NCBI GenBank assembly: GCA_036961345.1
Contig: JBALVT010000070.1
Coordinates: 1 to 19,125 of the forward strand
Reading direction: 5' to 3'
DNA from: JBALVT01 sp036961345
Lineage (GTDB): Bacteria > Pseudomonadota > Gammaproteobacteria > Pseudomonadales > Halieaceae
DNA length: 19,125 bases
Shown: positions 9,601-16,571 of the stretch, in pieces
Numbering within the stretch: position 1 is the stretch's first letter
How the letters are laid out: each line of letters starts with the position of its first letter
Notes under the pieces: model-generated
What the model was told of the DNA's origin: nothing
The model's input: the letters and a program-made list of their open reading frames with translations, nothing else
Databases searched by the model: none
Position numbers and translations under genes: made by a program

Positions 9601-10522
9601 AAATCCCGAATTACAGGATTTGCTCGCACTGGTTGAATCGCGAACGGCTTCCAATGACTGGCAGCAAATTGCCATGTTGGACGGCTTTAAAGCATTGATC
9701 GCAACCAGCGCATTTGAGCCGGCCAAGCTTGCGCTTATTCCGCCTATTTTTGCCGACGGGTCGATCAGTGAAAACAATCCTTTGTGGCCTGCACGCCTGG
9801 GCGGCCGCGCGGCTTTTACCTGGCCCGGCGATGAGCTGGCATTAGGTGTAACACCTCTGAGCCCCGAACAGCTGCAACTGATGGCTAGAGGGGAGGCGTT
9901 TTACATCCAGTGCAGTGCCTGTCACGGCGCAGCCGGAGCGGGTACGGTTGGCCTGGCGCCATCGTTGGTCAATTCACCCTGGGTAGTGGGGCCTCCGGAG
10001 TGGCTGGCACGCATTATTTTGCAGGGTATGAATGGTCCGGTAGAAATAGACGGTGAAATCTGGAATGGGGTAATGCCTCCACACAGTCACATAGCCGAAC
10101 TCGATGACGAAACCCTCGCGGGGTTATTAACCTATATGCGACGCGCCTGGGGGCACAAGGCAGATCCTGTAAACCCTGCCACTATCGCGGCTATCCGCGC
10201 TGACAGCGCCGACCGAACGACCCCCTGGACTGTGGCGGATCTGGAGGCCGTACCATTTGATCGCGGTTTCAGTCGGTTTACTGGCAAATACTCGGTAAGC
10301 TTTCTTACAGTCACAATTGAAGAACGTGATGAAGGTTTGCATATGAGCGTTCCCATGTACGGAGGTGGTGTGATGACACAGCTCAGCGAGACACTGTTTG
10401 AGGCCTCTGCCGGTGGCGAGGATGTTAAGGTTGAATTTGTGGTGGACGAGGATGGTTCGGTGAACGAATTTTTGCTGCACCGGGGCGCCGAAATAGTCCC
10501 CGTCAAACGTGCTGGAGACTAA
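6605..10522 (+). CDS. Membrane-anchored DUF1080 / sorbosone-dehydrogenase-type / cytochrome c fusion protein
   Basis: A 1305-residue multidomain protein. Residues 4-20 form an uncleaved-looking membrane anchor, placing the rest in the periplasm. In order I see: DUF1080 (3-keto-disaccharide hydrolase-type) from GFTALYDGKSLAGWR (34-48) to about 213; a second beta-sandwich-like stretch at about 220-385; a glucose/sorbosone-dehydrogenase-type propeller at about 412-790, beginning FRIAPGFEVELVAAEPLV and including the calcium-loop-like DVDGDGQMDTSEVF near 472-485; a helical HEAT-like region at about 800-1060; a cytochrome c domain with CSACH (1103-1107) and likely axial Met1157 in GVMPPH; and a beta-rich tail at about 1215-1305 resembling DUF3471. 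ATG 6605 is preferred over TTG 6560 because AGG lies five bases upstream and the anchor begins directly after it. Likely role: oxidation and cleavage of a sugar or glycoside with electrons passed to the heme. The substrate is unknown. The next gene starts three bases after the stop. Confidence 0.85.
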   Translation: MRNKIIVVVLLIIGLAVYWRYGPEAVPEFELEEGFTALYDGKSLAGWRVIGGQSTFEAAGEEIIGRHGPGENTFLRTDKTFANFDLRLQMRWQELGNSGVLFRAQQDGAQGRAFGYQFELDHAERSWSGGIYDEARRGWLATLENNEEARRAIDHQGWNDVRIEVRGASLKTWINDVPAGDIVDALDAEGFIALQVHAGDQGIMHWRRIRIAELPALGQPGEGLTSADEWQAQNISDFNVANGSLSGGFAEGDSHMTARRQLDDAIVRMNVPACDQATVIRMRQSTGDGHGSSYAQLKVYADSAQASIVSPEGETAFKPLKLDGATRHNLTLVAVGGGVTFSVGDRDAARSMNSGLESRGQLEIAPARCGESFEINGFQWTNLKEKSTEVLFYQTLDNEPAPVLSPEEARKDFRIAPGFEVELVAAEPLVEDPVAMSWDEYGRLYVVELRGYMPDAYGTGRNEPVGQVVRLEDVDGDGQMDTSEVFLGKLVNPRAVAVVNEGVLIGEPPNLWLCELPSRDSVCENKKSVGDYAPDVNTASVEHLENGLRLGLDNWLYNSKSSRKHRLFEGQLLQHENLFRGQWGITRDNYGRLMYNHNSTWLQADLFAAEDLVASGNTSAFPGLGVNLTQTSEVFSARVNPGVNRAYLKGTLRPDGRLHKATGVSGLVAYRGDQFPQNYRNNVFVPEVAANVVAQISLREDGMELVAEHQLYEDEKWGQREFMASTDERFRPVDAMNGPDGALYVIDMYRGIAQDQHFLTDELRDQIFQRKLDKPLGHGRIWRVRHNAGNTERGGPNLADANQTQLLAYLSHSNGWVRDTAQRLLLKPQGTLRAALAPLATGSDSLAAIHALWTLEGRGELDRELVLEIMAIPDVRRQIQALRAGRPQFRAEDVLALDAALGEAPESLQMQLAFVMGDFVGDAQVRTRLLNVLSGALSSPYVRQAVVRAAQGIEFQFLSEALASDVLAHKSDTAEALLAKLAEKAYRSLRKDLTSTEMANPELQDLLALVESRTASNDWQQIAMLDGFKALIATSAFEPAKLALIPPIFADGSISENNPLWPARLGGRAAFTWPGDELALGVTPLSPEQLQLMARGEAFYIQCSACHGAAGAGTVGLAPSLVNSPWVVGPPEWLARIILQGMNGPVEIDGEIWNGVMPPHSHIAELDDETLAGLLTYMRRAWGHKADPVNPATIAAIRADSADRTTPWTVADLEAVPFDRGFSRFTGKYSVSFLTVTIEERDEGLHMSVPMYGGGVMTQLSETLFEASAGGEDVKVEFVVDEDGSVNEFLLHRGAEIVPVKRAGD

Positions 10523-10525
10523 AGA

Positions 10526-11674
10526 ATGACTGCTCCTGTGCGGCTCGGCGTTATTGGCTTAGGCAATATTGGTCTGCAACATATCAACCATGTGAGCACA
10601 GAAGCTGTGAAAAACTGTGTGATCACTGCCGTGGCCTCCCGGTCGAACGCACCGATCGCAGATGAAATTGGAGCCAGGCATTTTACCCGTCATGAGGAGC
10701 TGATCGATTCGGGCTGCTGCGATGCCGTTCTTGTTGCAACGCCTACCATGACCCATAAAGAGATTGGTTTGTATGCATTGCACAAGGGTCTGCATGTATT
10801 GATGGAAAAACCTATTGGTTTGTCAGTTGCGCAGGCACAGGAATTATTGGGCAGCGCCGCTACGGACCAGGTATTCGCTTTGATGCTAAATCAGCGAGTG
10901 GCGCCGGTGTTCGCAAAAATGAAAGACATGCTGGACCAGAATATCCTGGGCGAGTTGCAACGCATACACTGGACGATGACCAATTGGTTTCGACCCGAGG
11001 TCTATTTTCAAGTGTCCGACTGGCGCGCCACATGGAAGGGTGAGGGCGGTGGTTTACTGTTGAATCAATGTATACACAATATCGATATCTTGCAGTGGCT
11101 GTGCGGAATGCCGCAATTAGTTAGAGGTTTTTGCGAATTCGGTAAATACCACGATATAGAAGTGGAAGATGAAGCAACCGCCTATTTTCAATATGCCAAT
11201 GGTGCAACAGGCATGTTTATCGGTTCAACGGGCGAAGCCCCCGGGGTTAATCGCCTGGACATTGTCGGTGATAAGGGCATGTTAAGTTACGACGGTGAAC
11301 AACTGGTTCACACTCAGAATAATCCTGGCACCGCACAGTATAACCGCGAGACCAGGGATATGTTTGGGCAGCCGGCAACGCAGCGCTCTGACATTACGCC
11401 AAGCCACACACTCAACCAGCACGCAGTGGTTATTGAAAACTTTGCCGACGCGATTATCAATGGTACGCGGCTGATTGCCCCGGCGGCAGAAGGTGTACAT
11501 TCCCTGTCTCTGGCCAATGCGATTCTCTGGTCTGCATGGACAGGGGCATCGGTTGCATTACCGCTGGACTCCAATGCTTATCAGAGCGCTCTCGAAGAAA
11601 AAATAGCAGGGTCGAAACTGCGAACCAAAACCAATATTGAAGCGAATATTGATATGGGAGCTTCATACCGATGA
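10526..11674 (+). CDS. Gfo/Idh/MocA-family NAD(P)-dependent oxidoreductase
   Basis: A cytoplasmic 382-residue sugar-type dehydrogenase with complete family hallmarks. The Rossmann motif is GLGNIG (11-16) right after the first strand, the EKP motif is at 94-96 (MEKPIGL), and the catalytic-region motif GGGLLLNQCIHNIDIL includes His184 and Asp187. The C-terminal half is the usual alpha/beta domain, ending in a polar tail. GGAG lies eight bases before the ATG. The gene starts three bases after the fused oxidoreductase and its stop overlaps the next ATG, so it belongs to a four-gene operon. Family members oxidise or reduce cyclic polyols and sugars, often at C3; with a DUF1080 partner next door, 3-keto-sugar chemistry is a reasonable inference, but the substrate is not readable from sequence. 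Confidence 0.92.
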   Translation: MTAPVRLGVIGLGNIGLQHINHVSTEAVKNCVITAVASRSNAPIADEIGARHFTRHEELIDSGCCDAVLVATPTMTHKEIGLYALHKGLHVLMEKPIGLSVAQAQELLGSAATDQVFALMLNQRVAPVFAKMKDMLDQNILGELQRIHWTMTNWFRPEVYFQVSDWRATWKGEGGGLLLNQCIHNIDILQWLCGMPQLVRGFCEFGKYHDIEVEDEATAYFQYANGATGMFIGSTGEAPGVNRLDIVGDKGMLSYDGEQLVHTQNNPGTAQYNRETRDMFGQPATQRSDITPSHTLNQHAVVIENFADAIINGTRLIAPAAEGVHSLSLANAILWSAWTGASVALPLDSNAYQSALEEKIAGSKLRTKTNIEANIDMGASYR

Positions 11675-13050
11675 GCACGAGTATTGAAATGATTGCCGCC
11701 GAAGAGGCCCGAGCGCTGGATGCGCTGGCGCTAGAACCGTTGTCCGACCGAATACCCGCTTATATTCGCTTAAGTGGCCCGGGCTGGTTGCAAGGTGCAA
11801 TGACGCTGGGGGGTGGCAGTGCGATTACGTCACTGACGATTGGCGGCGTCTACGGTTACGAACTGCTCTGGGTCCAGCCTTTGTCTATGGTCATCGGTTG
11901 TATCATGCTGTTTGCTCTTTCGCATCAGACTCTGAGCACTGGGATGTCGCCGTTCAAAGCGATGCGCGACTATGTGCACCCGGGGCTTGCCTGGGCCTGG
12001 GCAATATCGGCGTTGGCATCCAGTATTATCTGGGGTTTTTCTCATTATCCCCTGAGCGCCGGTATGCTTGAAGATATTGTTGAGGTAACTACCGGGTTTA
12101 GTCTTAAAGAAACCGGGGGAATGGCACGAGATATTTACCTGCTGGGGCTTGCGGTCTCGGTGTGGATGTTGTGTGCCTACACGGCCTGGAATTATGGTGG
12201 CGGTGGCAGAGCAGTAAGATGGTTTGAGAATGCCATCAAATTATTGTCGGGCATGATCGTTATCAGTTTTGCTTCCGTGGTGGTCACAGCCTCGCTGCAA
12301 GGCCAGGTTGATTGGGGCGCTGTTATGGCTGGCTATATTCCTAAAGCGTTGCCCACAGATGCCGCGGGCGTAACCACCATGATGGCCGCACTTGGCACGG
12401 CCGTGGGCATCAACATGACCTTCATCTACGGTTACACATTGTTGCACCGGGGTTGGGGGCGCTCACACAGGGCTCTGTCGCGCTACGATATCGGCATTGG
12501 TCTGGTGGTGCCCTACATTCTGGTTACCAGTCTTATCACCATAGCGGCGGCTGGCGCCTTTCATGGCAGTGACATGGATATACAGGGCAAATTGAGTCCT
12601 GCACAGGCCAGTATTATGTTTGCCGAGGTCGGTTTGGGCAAAGTCATGGGTACGCTAGTTTTTGCTTTTGGTGTACTGGGTATGGCCGTGGGCTCCTTGG
12701 TCATGCATATGCTGTGCTGCGGTTCTGCGGCCGCGGAGATGTTTGGATGGTCCCACGATTCAAAAGCGTATCGCTGGGCACTGTTGCTGCCTACGCCCGC
12801 GGTATTGGGTGTGTTTGTCTGGTCGACTATGGGCGCCTACGTGGTTGTGCCCACCTCGGCGATCTGCGGGTTACTGTTACCCATCGCCTACGTGGGCTGG
12901 TTGGTGTTGAATAACCGGCGAGACTACCTGGGCGACGATATGCCCAGCGGTACCAGGGCTTTATTTTTCAACGCCGCGATGGTTTTATGCATTCTGACTG
13001 TATTGGCCAGCGTGTTGTATAGCACGGCAGTGACACTGGGTTGGTGGTAA
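11671..13050 (+). CDS. Nramp-fold membrane transporter lacking canonical metal-binding motifs
   Basis: A 459-residue integral membrane protein with about 11 hydrophobic segments. Its match to MntH/Nramp is recognisable around TM1 (SGPGWLQGAM, then GGVYGYELLW) and around TM6 through the next span (DIGIGLVVPY, then ITIAAAGAFH). The metal-coordinating DPGN of TM1 is replaced by TLGGG (45-49, with a two-residue insertion nearby) and the TM6 MPH by Asn-Met-Thr (248-250). These residues are essential for divalent metal transport in canonical Nramps, so another substrate is likely. A polar N-terminal segment of about 30 residues precedes TM1. The ATG overlaps the stop of the upstream Gfo/Idh gene by four bases and has GGGAG ten bases upstream. 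Context suggests uptake of a sugar-derived compound; that is inference. Confidence 0.8.
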   Translation: MSTSIEMIAAEEARALDALALEPLSDRIPAYIRLSGPGWLQGAMTLGGGSAITSLTIGGVYGYELLWVQPLSMVIGCIMLFALSHQTLSTGMSPFKAMRDYVHPGLAWAWAISALASSIIWGFSHYPLSAGMLEDIVEVTTGFSLKETGGMARDIYLLGLAVSVWMLCAYTAWNYGGGGRAVRWFENAIKLLSGMIVISFASVVVTASLQGQVDWGAVMAGYIPKALPTDAAGVTTMMAALGTAVGINMTFIYGYTLLHRGWGRSHRALSRYDIGIGLVVPYILVTSLITIAAAGAFHGSDMDIQGKLSPAQASIMFAEVGLGKVMGTLVFAFGVLGMAVGSLVMHMLCCGSAAAEMFGWSHDSKAYRWALLLPTPAVLGVFVWSTMGAYVVVPTSAICGLLLPIAYVGWLVLNNRRDYLGDDMPSGTRALFFNAAMVLCILTVLASVLYSTAVTLGWW

Positions 13051-13057
13051 AGCAATT

Positions 13058-14134
13058 ATGGTAGATATTAAAGACGGCGCTGCTTACGCGCCCACGGCGA
13101 AAGTAGAACCGGTGGTCGCCCCCGGTGAATTCCAGGTGGCGGCAGCCTATCTTGATCACGGCCACATTAACGGTCAGTGTAATGGTTTGCGAGATTCAGG
13201 CGCCAGCATAAAGTGGGTTTATGATCCGGACCCTGCACGGGTTGAGGCCTTCCAACAAGCGTTTCCGGAAGCAAAAGCCGCAGTGAATTTCCAGAGCATC
13301 CTCGATGACCCGAATATACAGATGGTTGCCAGCGCAGCGATACCCTGCGAGCGCGCTTCTATCGGCGCTCAGGTGTTACGTGCCGGCAAGGATTATTTTA
13401 CGGATAAGTCTCCTTTTACCAGTCTTCAGCAACTGGAGGATATGCGTGATCTTGTGATCTCCACAGATCGTAAATACATGGTTTACTATGCTGAGCGTCT
13501 ACACAATGACGCCGCCTGGCTCGCCGGGGACATGATAGCGCAAGGCGCTATCGGTCAGGTGATCCAGGTGTTGAATCTTGCACCCCACCGACTCGCTAAA
13601 TCATCCCGGCCAGATTGGTTTTTCGACAAGTCCCGCTACGGCGGTATTCTTACGGACATCGGCTCTCACCAGGTTGAACAATTTCTAACTTACGCGGGTT
13701 GTAGCACTGCCAGGGTGAATTTTGCCCGTGTGGCCAATATGGCGAATGCTGATAAGCCGGGCCTGGAAGATTTTGGCGAAATTTCGCTGACCGGGGATAA
13801 CGGCGCATCTTTTTATACCCGTGTAGACTGGTTTACACCTGATGGGCTTCGTACCTGGGGTGACGGGCGCAGCTTTATTGTGGGTACGCAAGGCACGCTT
13901 GAATTGCGCAAATACCTCGATGTGGCACGGGGGGAGGCTCCTTCTGCGAAATTATTTTTAGTTAATGGCCAGGAGGAGCGAGAGATTGAGGCGCTAGGCA
14001 CAACCGGGTTTCCCTTCTTTGGCCGTTTAATAAAGGATTGTCTTAATCGTACTGAAAATGCCATGACACAGGCGCATGCATTTCGTGCTGCAGAGCTGAG
14101 TATGCGCGCTCAGATGATCGCCGACAGCCTCTGA
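13058..14134 (+). CDS. Atypical Gfo/Idh/MocA-family protein
   Basis: A 358-residue relative of Gfo/Idh/MocA dehydrogenases. About 25 extra residues precede the first Rossmann strand, and the usual GxGxxG is replaced by YLDHGHING (31-39). The EKP motif becomes DKSP (116-119). The catalytic-region pattern is kept in form: GGILTDIGSHQVEQFL with His204. The C-terminal domain continues with WFTPDGLRTWGDGR and GTQGTLELRKY, typical of the family. It may bind NAD(P) differently, use another cofactor, or have become a partner or regulator of the first dehydrogenase; none of these can be settled here. It begins seven bases after the transporter stop with only a weak ribosome-binding site, which suggests translational coupling, and it is the last gene of the operon. 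Confidence 0.85.
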   Translation: MVDIKDGAAYAPTAKVEPVVAPGEFQVAAAYLDHGHINGQCNGLRDSGASIKWVYDPDPARVEAFQQAFPEAKAAVNFQSILDDPNIQMVASAAIPCERASIGAQVLRAGKDYFTDKSPFTSLQQLEDMRDLVISTDRKYMVYYAERLHNDAAWLAGDMIAQGAIGQVIQVLNLAPHRLAKSSRPDWFFDKSRYGGILTDIGSHQVEQFLTYAGCSTARVNFARVANMANADKPGLEDFGEISLTGDNGASFYTRVDWFTPDGLRTWGDGRSFIVGTQGTLELRKYLDVARGEAPSAKLFLVNGQEEREIEALGTTGFPFFGRLIKDCLNRTENAMTQAHAFRAAELSMRAQMIADSL

Positions 14135-14189
14135 TCGGCCGCAGTTCTGTAGCTCTCACCCGCGTGGTGCATTCAGCTGCATCAATCCG

Positions 14190-14195
14190 TATAAT
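14190..14195 (+). promoter_or_regulatory. -10 element of gltX promoter
   Basis: A perfect TATAAT sits 39 bases before the annotated gltX start and is followed by a GC-rich discriminator (CGCCGC), a feature of stringently controlled translation genes. The expected -35 position (GTGCAT, 14167-14172, 17-base spacing) matches poorly. Presence of this -10 separates gltX from the sugar operon upstream. Confidence 0.55.
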
Positions 14196-14228
14196 CGCCG
14201 CTCTCACACTTACTCAATAACTATTCGG

Positions 14229-15725
14229 ATGACCATGACTGTTCGCACCCGCATTGCACCTTCGCCCACTGGTGGGCCCCACGTAGGGACAGCCTACATA
14301 GCACTTTTTAACATGTGTTTTGCCAAAGCCCATGGCGGCGAGTTTTTGCTGCGAATTGAAGATACCGATCAGGCACGCAGTACCGCCGCCTCAGAACAGG
14401 CGATTCTTGATTCCCTGCGCTGGTTGGGCCTGGAGTGGGATGAAGGTCCGGATATCGGTGGTAAATGCGGCCCTTACAGGCAAAGCGAGCGCATGGACAT
14501 TTATGGCAAGTATGCGCGGCAACTGGTTGAGCAAGGTGATGCGTTTGTGTGTTATCGCACTGCACAGGAACTTAACGAAATGCGAGAGCTGCGGCGTGCC
14601 CAGGGCAATAGCACGGCGCTGAAGTATAGCGACCTAAAACTGCCAGACGATGAAGTCGCCAGCCGTGCTGCCGCGGGTCAAGCCCATGTCATTCGCATGA
14701 TGGTGCCGGAAGAAGAGGGCGCTTGCGCAGTAGAAGATATGTTGCGCGGCACCATCGAACTGGACTGGAGCATGGTCGACGCACAGATACTGCTGAAGTC
14801 AGACGGTATGCCCACCTATCATCTGGCCAATGTAGTAGATGACCATCTGATGGAAATCACCCACGTACTGCGCGGCGAAGAATGGATCAATTCCGCGCCC
14901 AAACATAAGCTGTTGTACCAGTATTTTGGCTGGGACATGCCAAAGCTGTGTCATTTGCCATTGTTGCGCAACCCGGATAAATCCAAACTCAGCAAGCGTA
15001 AAAACCCTACCAGCATTCTCTACTACCAGCGCATGGGTTTTTTGCCAGAGGCGTTGATCAATTATCTGGGCCGTATGGGATGGTCCATGCCCGATGAAAG
15101 CGAGAAGTTCTCCCTGGAGCAAATGCTGGCAAACTTTGATATTCAGCGCGTGTCGCTGGGTGGACCAATTTTTGATGTTGAGAAGCTGAAGTGGCTCAAC
15201 GGTATGTGGATTCGTGAAGACCTGGATGAGGCCGCGTTGGCCAAGCGCCTGATCGACTGGGCCTACAATGAAGCCAACTTGAATAAGGTTCTACCCCATG
15301 CCCAGAAACGTATGGAAACGCTCAGTGATTTTGCCCCCTTAGCCAGTTTTCTGGTTTCCGGTACATTGCCTTTGACCCCTGAGAGTTTCGCCAGCTTGAA
15401 AGCGGATACAGAAACTACGGTAAAGGGCCTGCAGTTTGCGCTGTGGCGTCTCGAGGCCCTGAGTCTGTGGACTCGCGATTCAATCTGGGACGAACTCAAG
15501 GCCCTGGCGAATGCGCAGGAGGTCAAGGTTAAAGACGCCTTGGCGCCGCTGTTCATTGCTATCTCCGGCACGCCAGCTTCTTTTTCAGTGGTGGACTCCA
15601 TGGAATTGCTGGGCGCGGATATGAGTTATGCACGAATTCGTCACGCCATAGAGATACTTGGCGGTGTTTCCAAAAAAGCAACGAAACGTCTGGAAAAAGA
15701 ATACCAAAGCCTGCAGGGAGCTTAA
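14229..15725 (+). CDS. gltX: Glutamyl-tRNA synthetase
   Basis: Attaches glutamate to tRNA-Glu in the cytoplasm. The 498-residue protein is a class I synthetase with the HIGH-type motif in PSPTGGPHVGTAY (12-23), the KMSKS-type motif KLSKR (253-257) and the strongly conserved RIEDTDQARS and GPYRQSER segments. Overall it follows the Pseudomonas-type gltX closely, including VVDDHLMEITHVLRGEEW. The first ATG (14229) gives MTMTVRT; the ATG at 14235 gives MTVRT, closer to relatives, and has GGA five bases upstream, so the true start may be six bases later. The zinc-site region reads VCYRT with only one Cys (C108), and the later Cys-x-His pair of zinc-containing GluRS is absent. The next gene begins three bases after the stop. 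Confidence 0.96.
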   Translation: MTMTVRTRIAPSPTGGPHVGTAYIALFNMCFAKAHGGEFLLRIEDTDQARSTAASEQAILDSLRWLGLEWDEGPDIGGKCGPYRQSERMDIYGKYARQLVEQGDAFVCYRTAQELNEMRELRRAQGNSTALKYSDLKLPDDEVASRAAAGQAHVIRMMVPEEEGACAVEDMLRGTIELDWSMVDAQILLKSDGMPTYHLANVVDDHLMEITHVLRGEEWINSAPKHKLLYQYFGWDMPKLCHLPLLRNPDKSKLSKRKNPTSILYYQRMGFLPEALINYLGRMGWSMPDESEKFSLEQMLANFDIQRVSLGGPIFDVEKLKWLNGMWIREDLDEAALAKRLIDWAYNEANLNKVLPHAQKRMETLSDFAPLASFLVSGTLPLTPESFASLKADTETTVKGLQFALWRLEALSLWTRDSIWDELKALANAQEVKVKDALAPLFIAISGTPASFSVVDSMELLGADMSYARIRHAIEILGGVSKKATKRLEKEYQSLQGA

Positions 15726-15728
15726 ACG

Positions 15729-16481
15729 ATGTCACGAGGCAATATAGCAACGTCTTTACTGTCTACAACACTGCGCGGTATGGCGGGAATCAACAGCGAT
15801 CCCGCGCCGAATAAACCCAAGAAAATGCTGCAGCTATACGACATCGAAAATTGCCCCTACTGTCGTCTCGTCAGAGAAGCGCTGACAGAGCTGGATCTGG
15901 ATGCGGAAATTTATCCCTGCCCTAAATCCGGCGAACGCTACCGGCCGGAAGTGGTGCGCCGTGGTGGCAAGGCGCAGTTTCCCTATCTGGTAGACCCCAA
16001 CACCGGTAGGGAAATGTATGAATCCCTGGACATTGTCGCCTATCTTTATGAAACCTACGGTGAGCGTCCGGTGCCATTGAAGTGGCGCCTGGGCAAATTG
16101 CAAACCTTCAGTTCAATGTTGGCCAGCGCCCCCAGGTTGTCTCGGGGTATGCAGGCCAATACCGCCACTCTTCCCGAGTACATGCTGGAGCTTTACAGCT
16201 TTGAGTCCAGTCCATATGCGCGCCCGGTACGTGAACTGTTATGCGAAATGGAAATCCCCTATATTGTGCGCAATTGTGGACGCACTGAATTGGAGGATTG
16301 GGTGCTGCCCCCGTTGCGCGAGGCGCTGAAAATTCGCCCGGAAAATACGACGGGTAACCGTGGTCAGTTGCAGGCAGAAGAGGGCAAGGTGTCGATACCA
16401 TTTCTTTACGACCCCAACAGTGAAACGGGTTTGTTCGAGTCAGCAGATATACTGGAATACCTCTTCAAAAAGTACGCGTAA
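15729..16481 (+). CDS. Tandem glutathione S-transferase N-terminal (thioredoxin-fold) domain protein
   Basis: A 250-residue soluble protein built from two GST_N-type thioredoxin folds without the usual helical GST C-terminal domain. After a polar leader of about 32 residues, the first copy starts MLQLYDIENCPYCRLVREAL with a glutaredoxin-like CPYC (42-45), then FPYLVDPNTGREMYESLDI. The second starts YMLELYSFESSPYARPVREL with Ser-Ser-Pro-Tyr (160-163) in place of the CPYC and repeats the IPFLYDPNSETGLFESADI pattern. The first copy could do thiol-disulfide or glutathione chemistry; the second has lost both cysteines. GGAG lies eight bases before the ATG and only three bases separate it from gltX, so the two are probably co-transcribed. 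No link between tRNA charging and this protein is evident. Confidence 0.85.
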   Translation: MSRGNIATSLLSTTLRGMAGINSDPAPNKPKKMLQLYDIENCPYCRLVREALTELDLDAEIYPCPKSGERYRPEVVRRGGKAQFPYLVDPNTGREMYESLDIVAYLYETYGERPVPLKWRLGKLQTFSSMLASAPRLSRGMQANTATLPEYMLELYSFESSPYARPVRELLCEMEIPYIVRNCGRTELEDWVLPPLREALKIRPENTTGNRGQLQAEEGKVSIPFLYDPNSETGLFESADILEYLFKKYA

Positions 16482-16571
16482 AGCCGCTGTATAAAGGCAT
16501 GGGTACTGCCCCATATATATTGCTATAGTTAGGTATACAATAAAAAAGTGTCTTGGCTGGAGGCTGGGTAA

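Noticed and set aside
16500..16516. ATGGG-TACTGC-CCCAT hairpin after the tandem GST_N gene
   Set aside because: Five-pair stem with no T-run after it; too weak to call a terminator.
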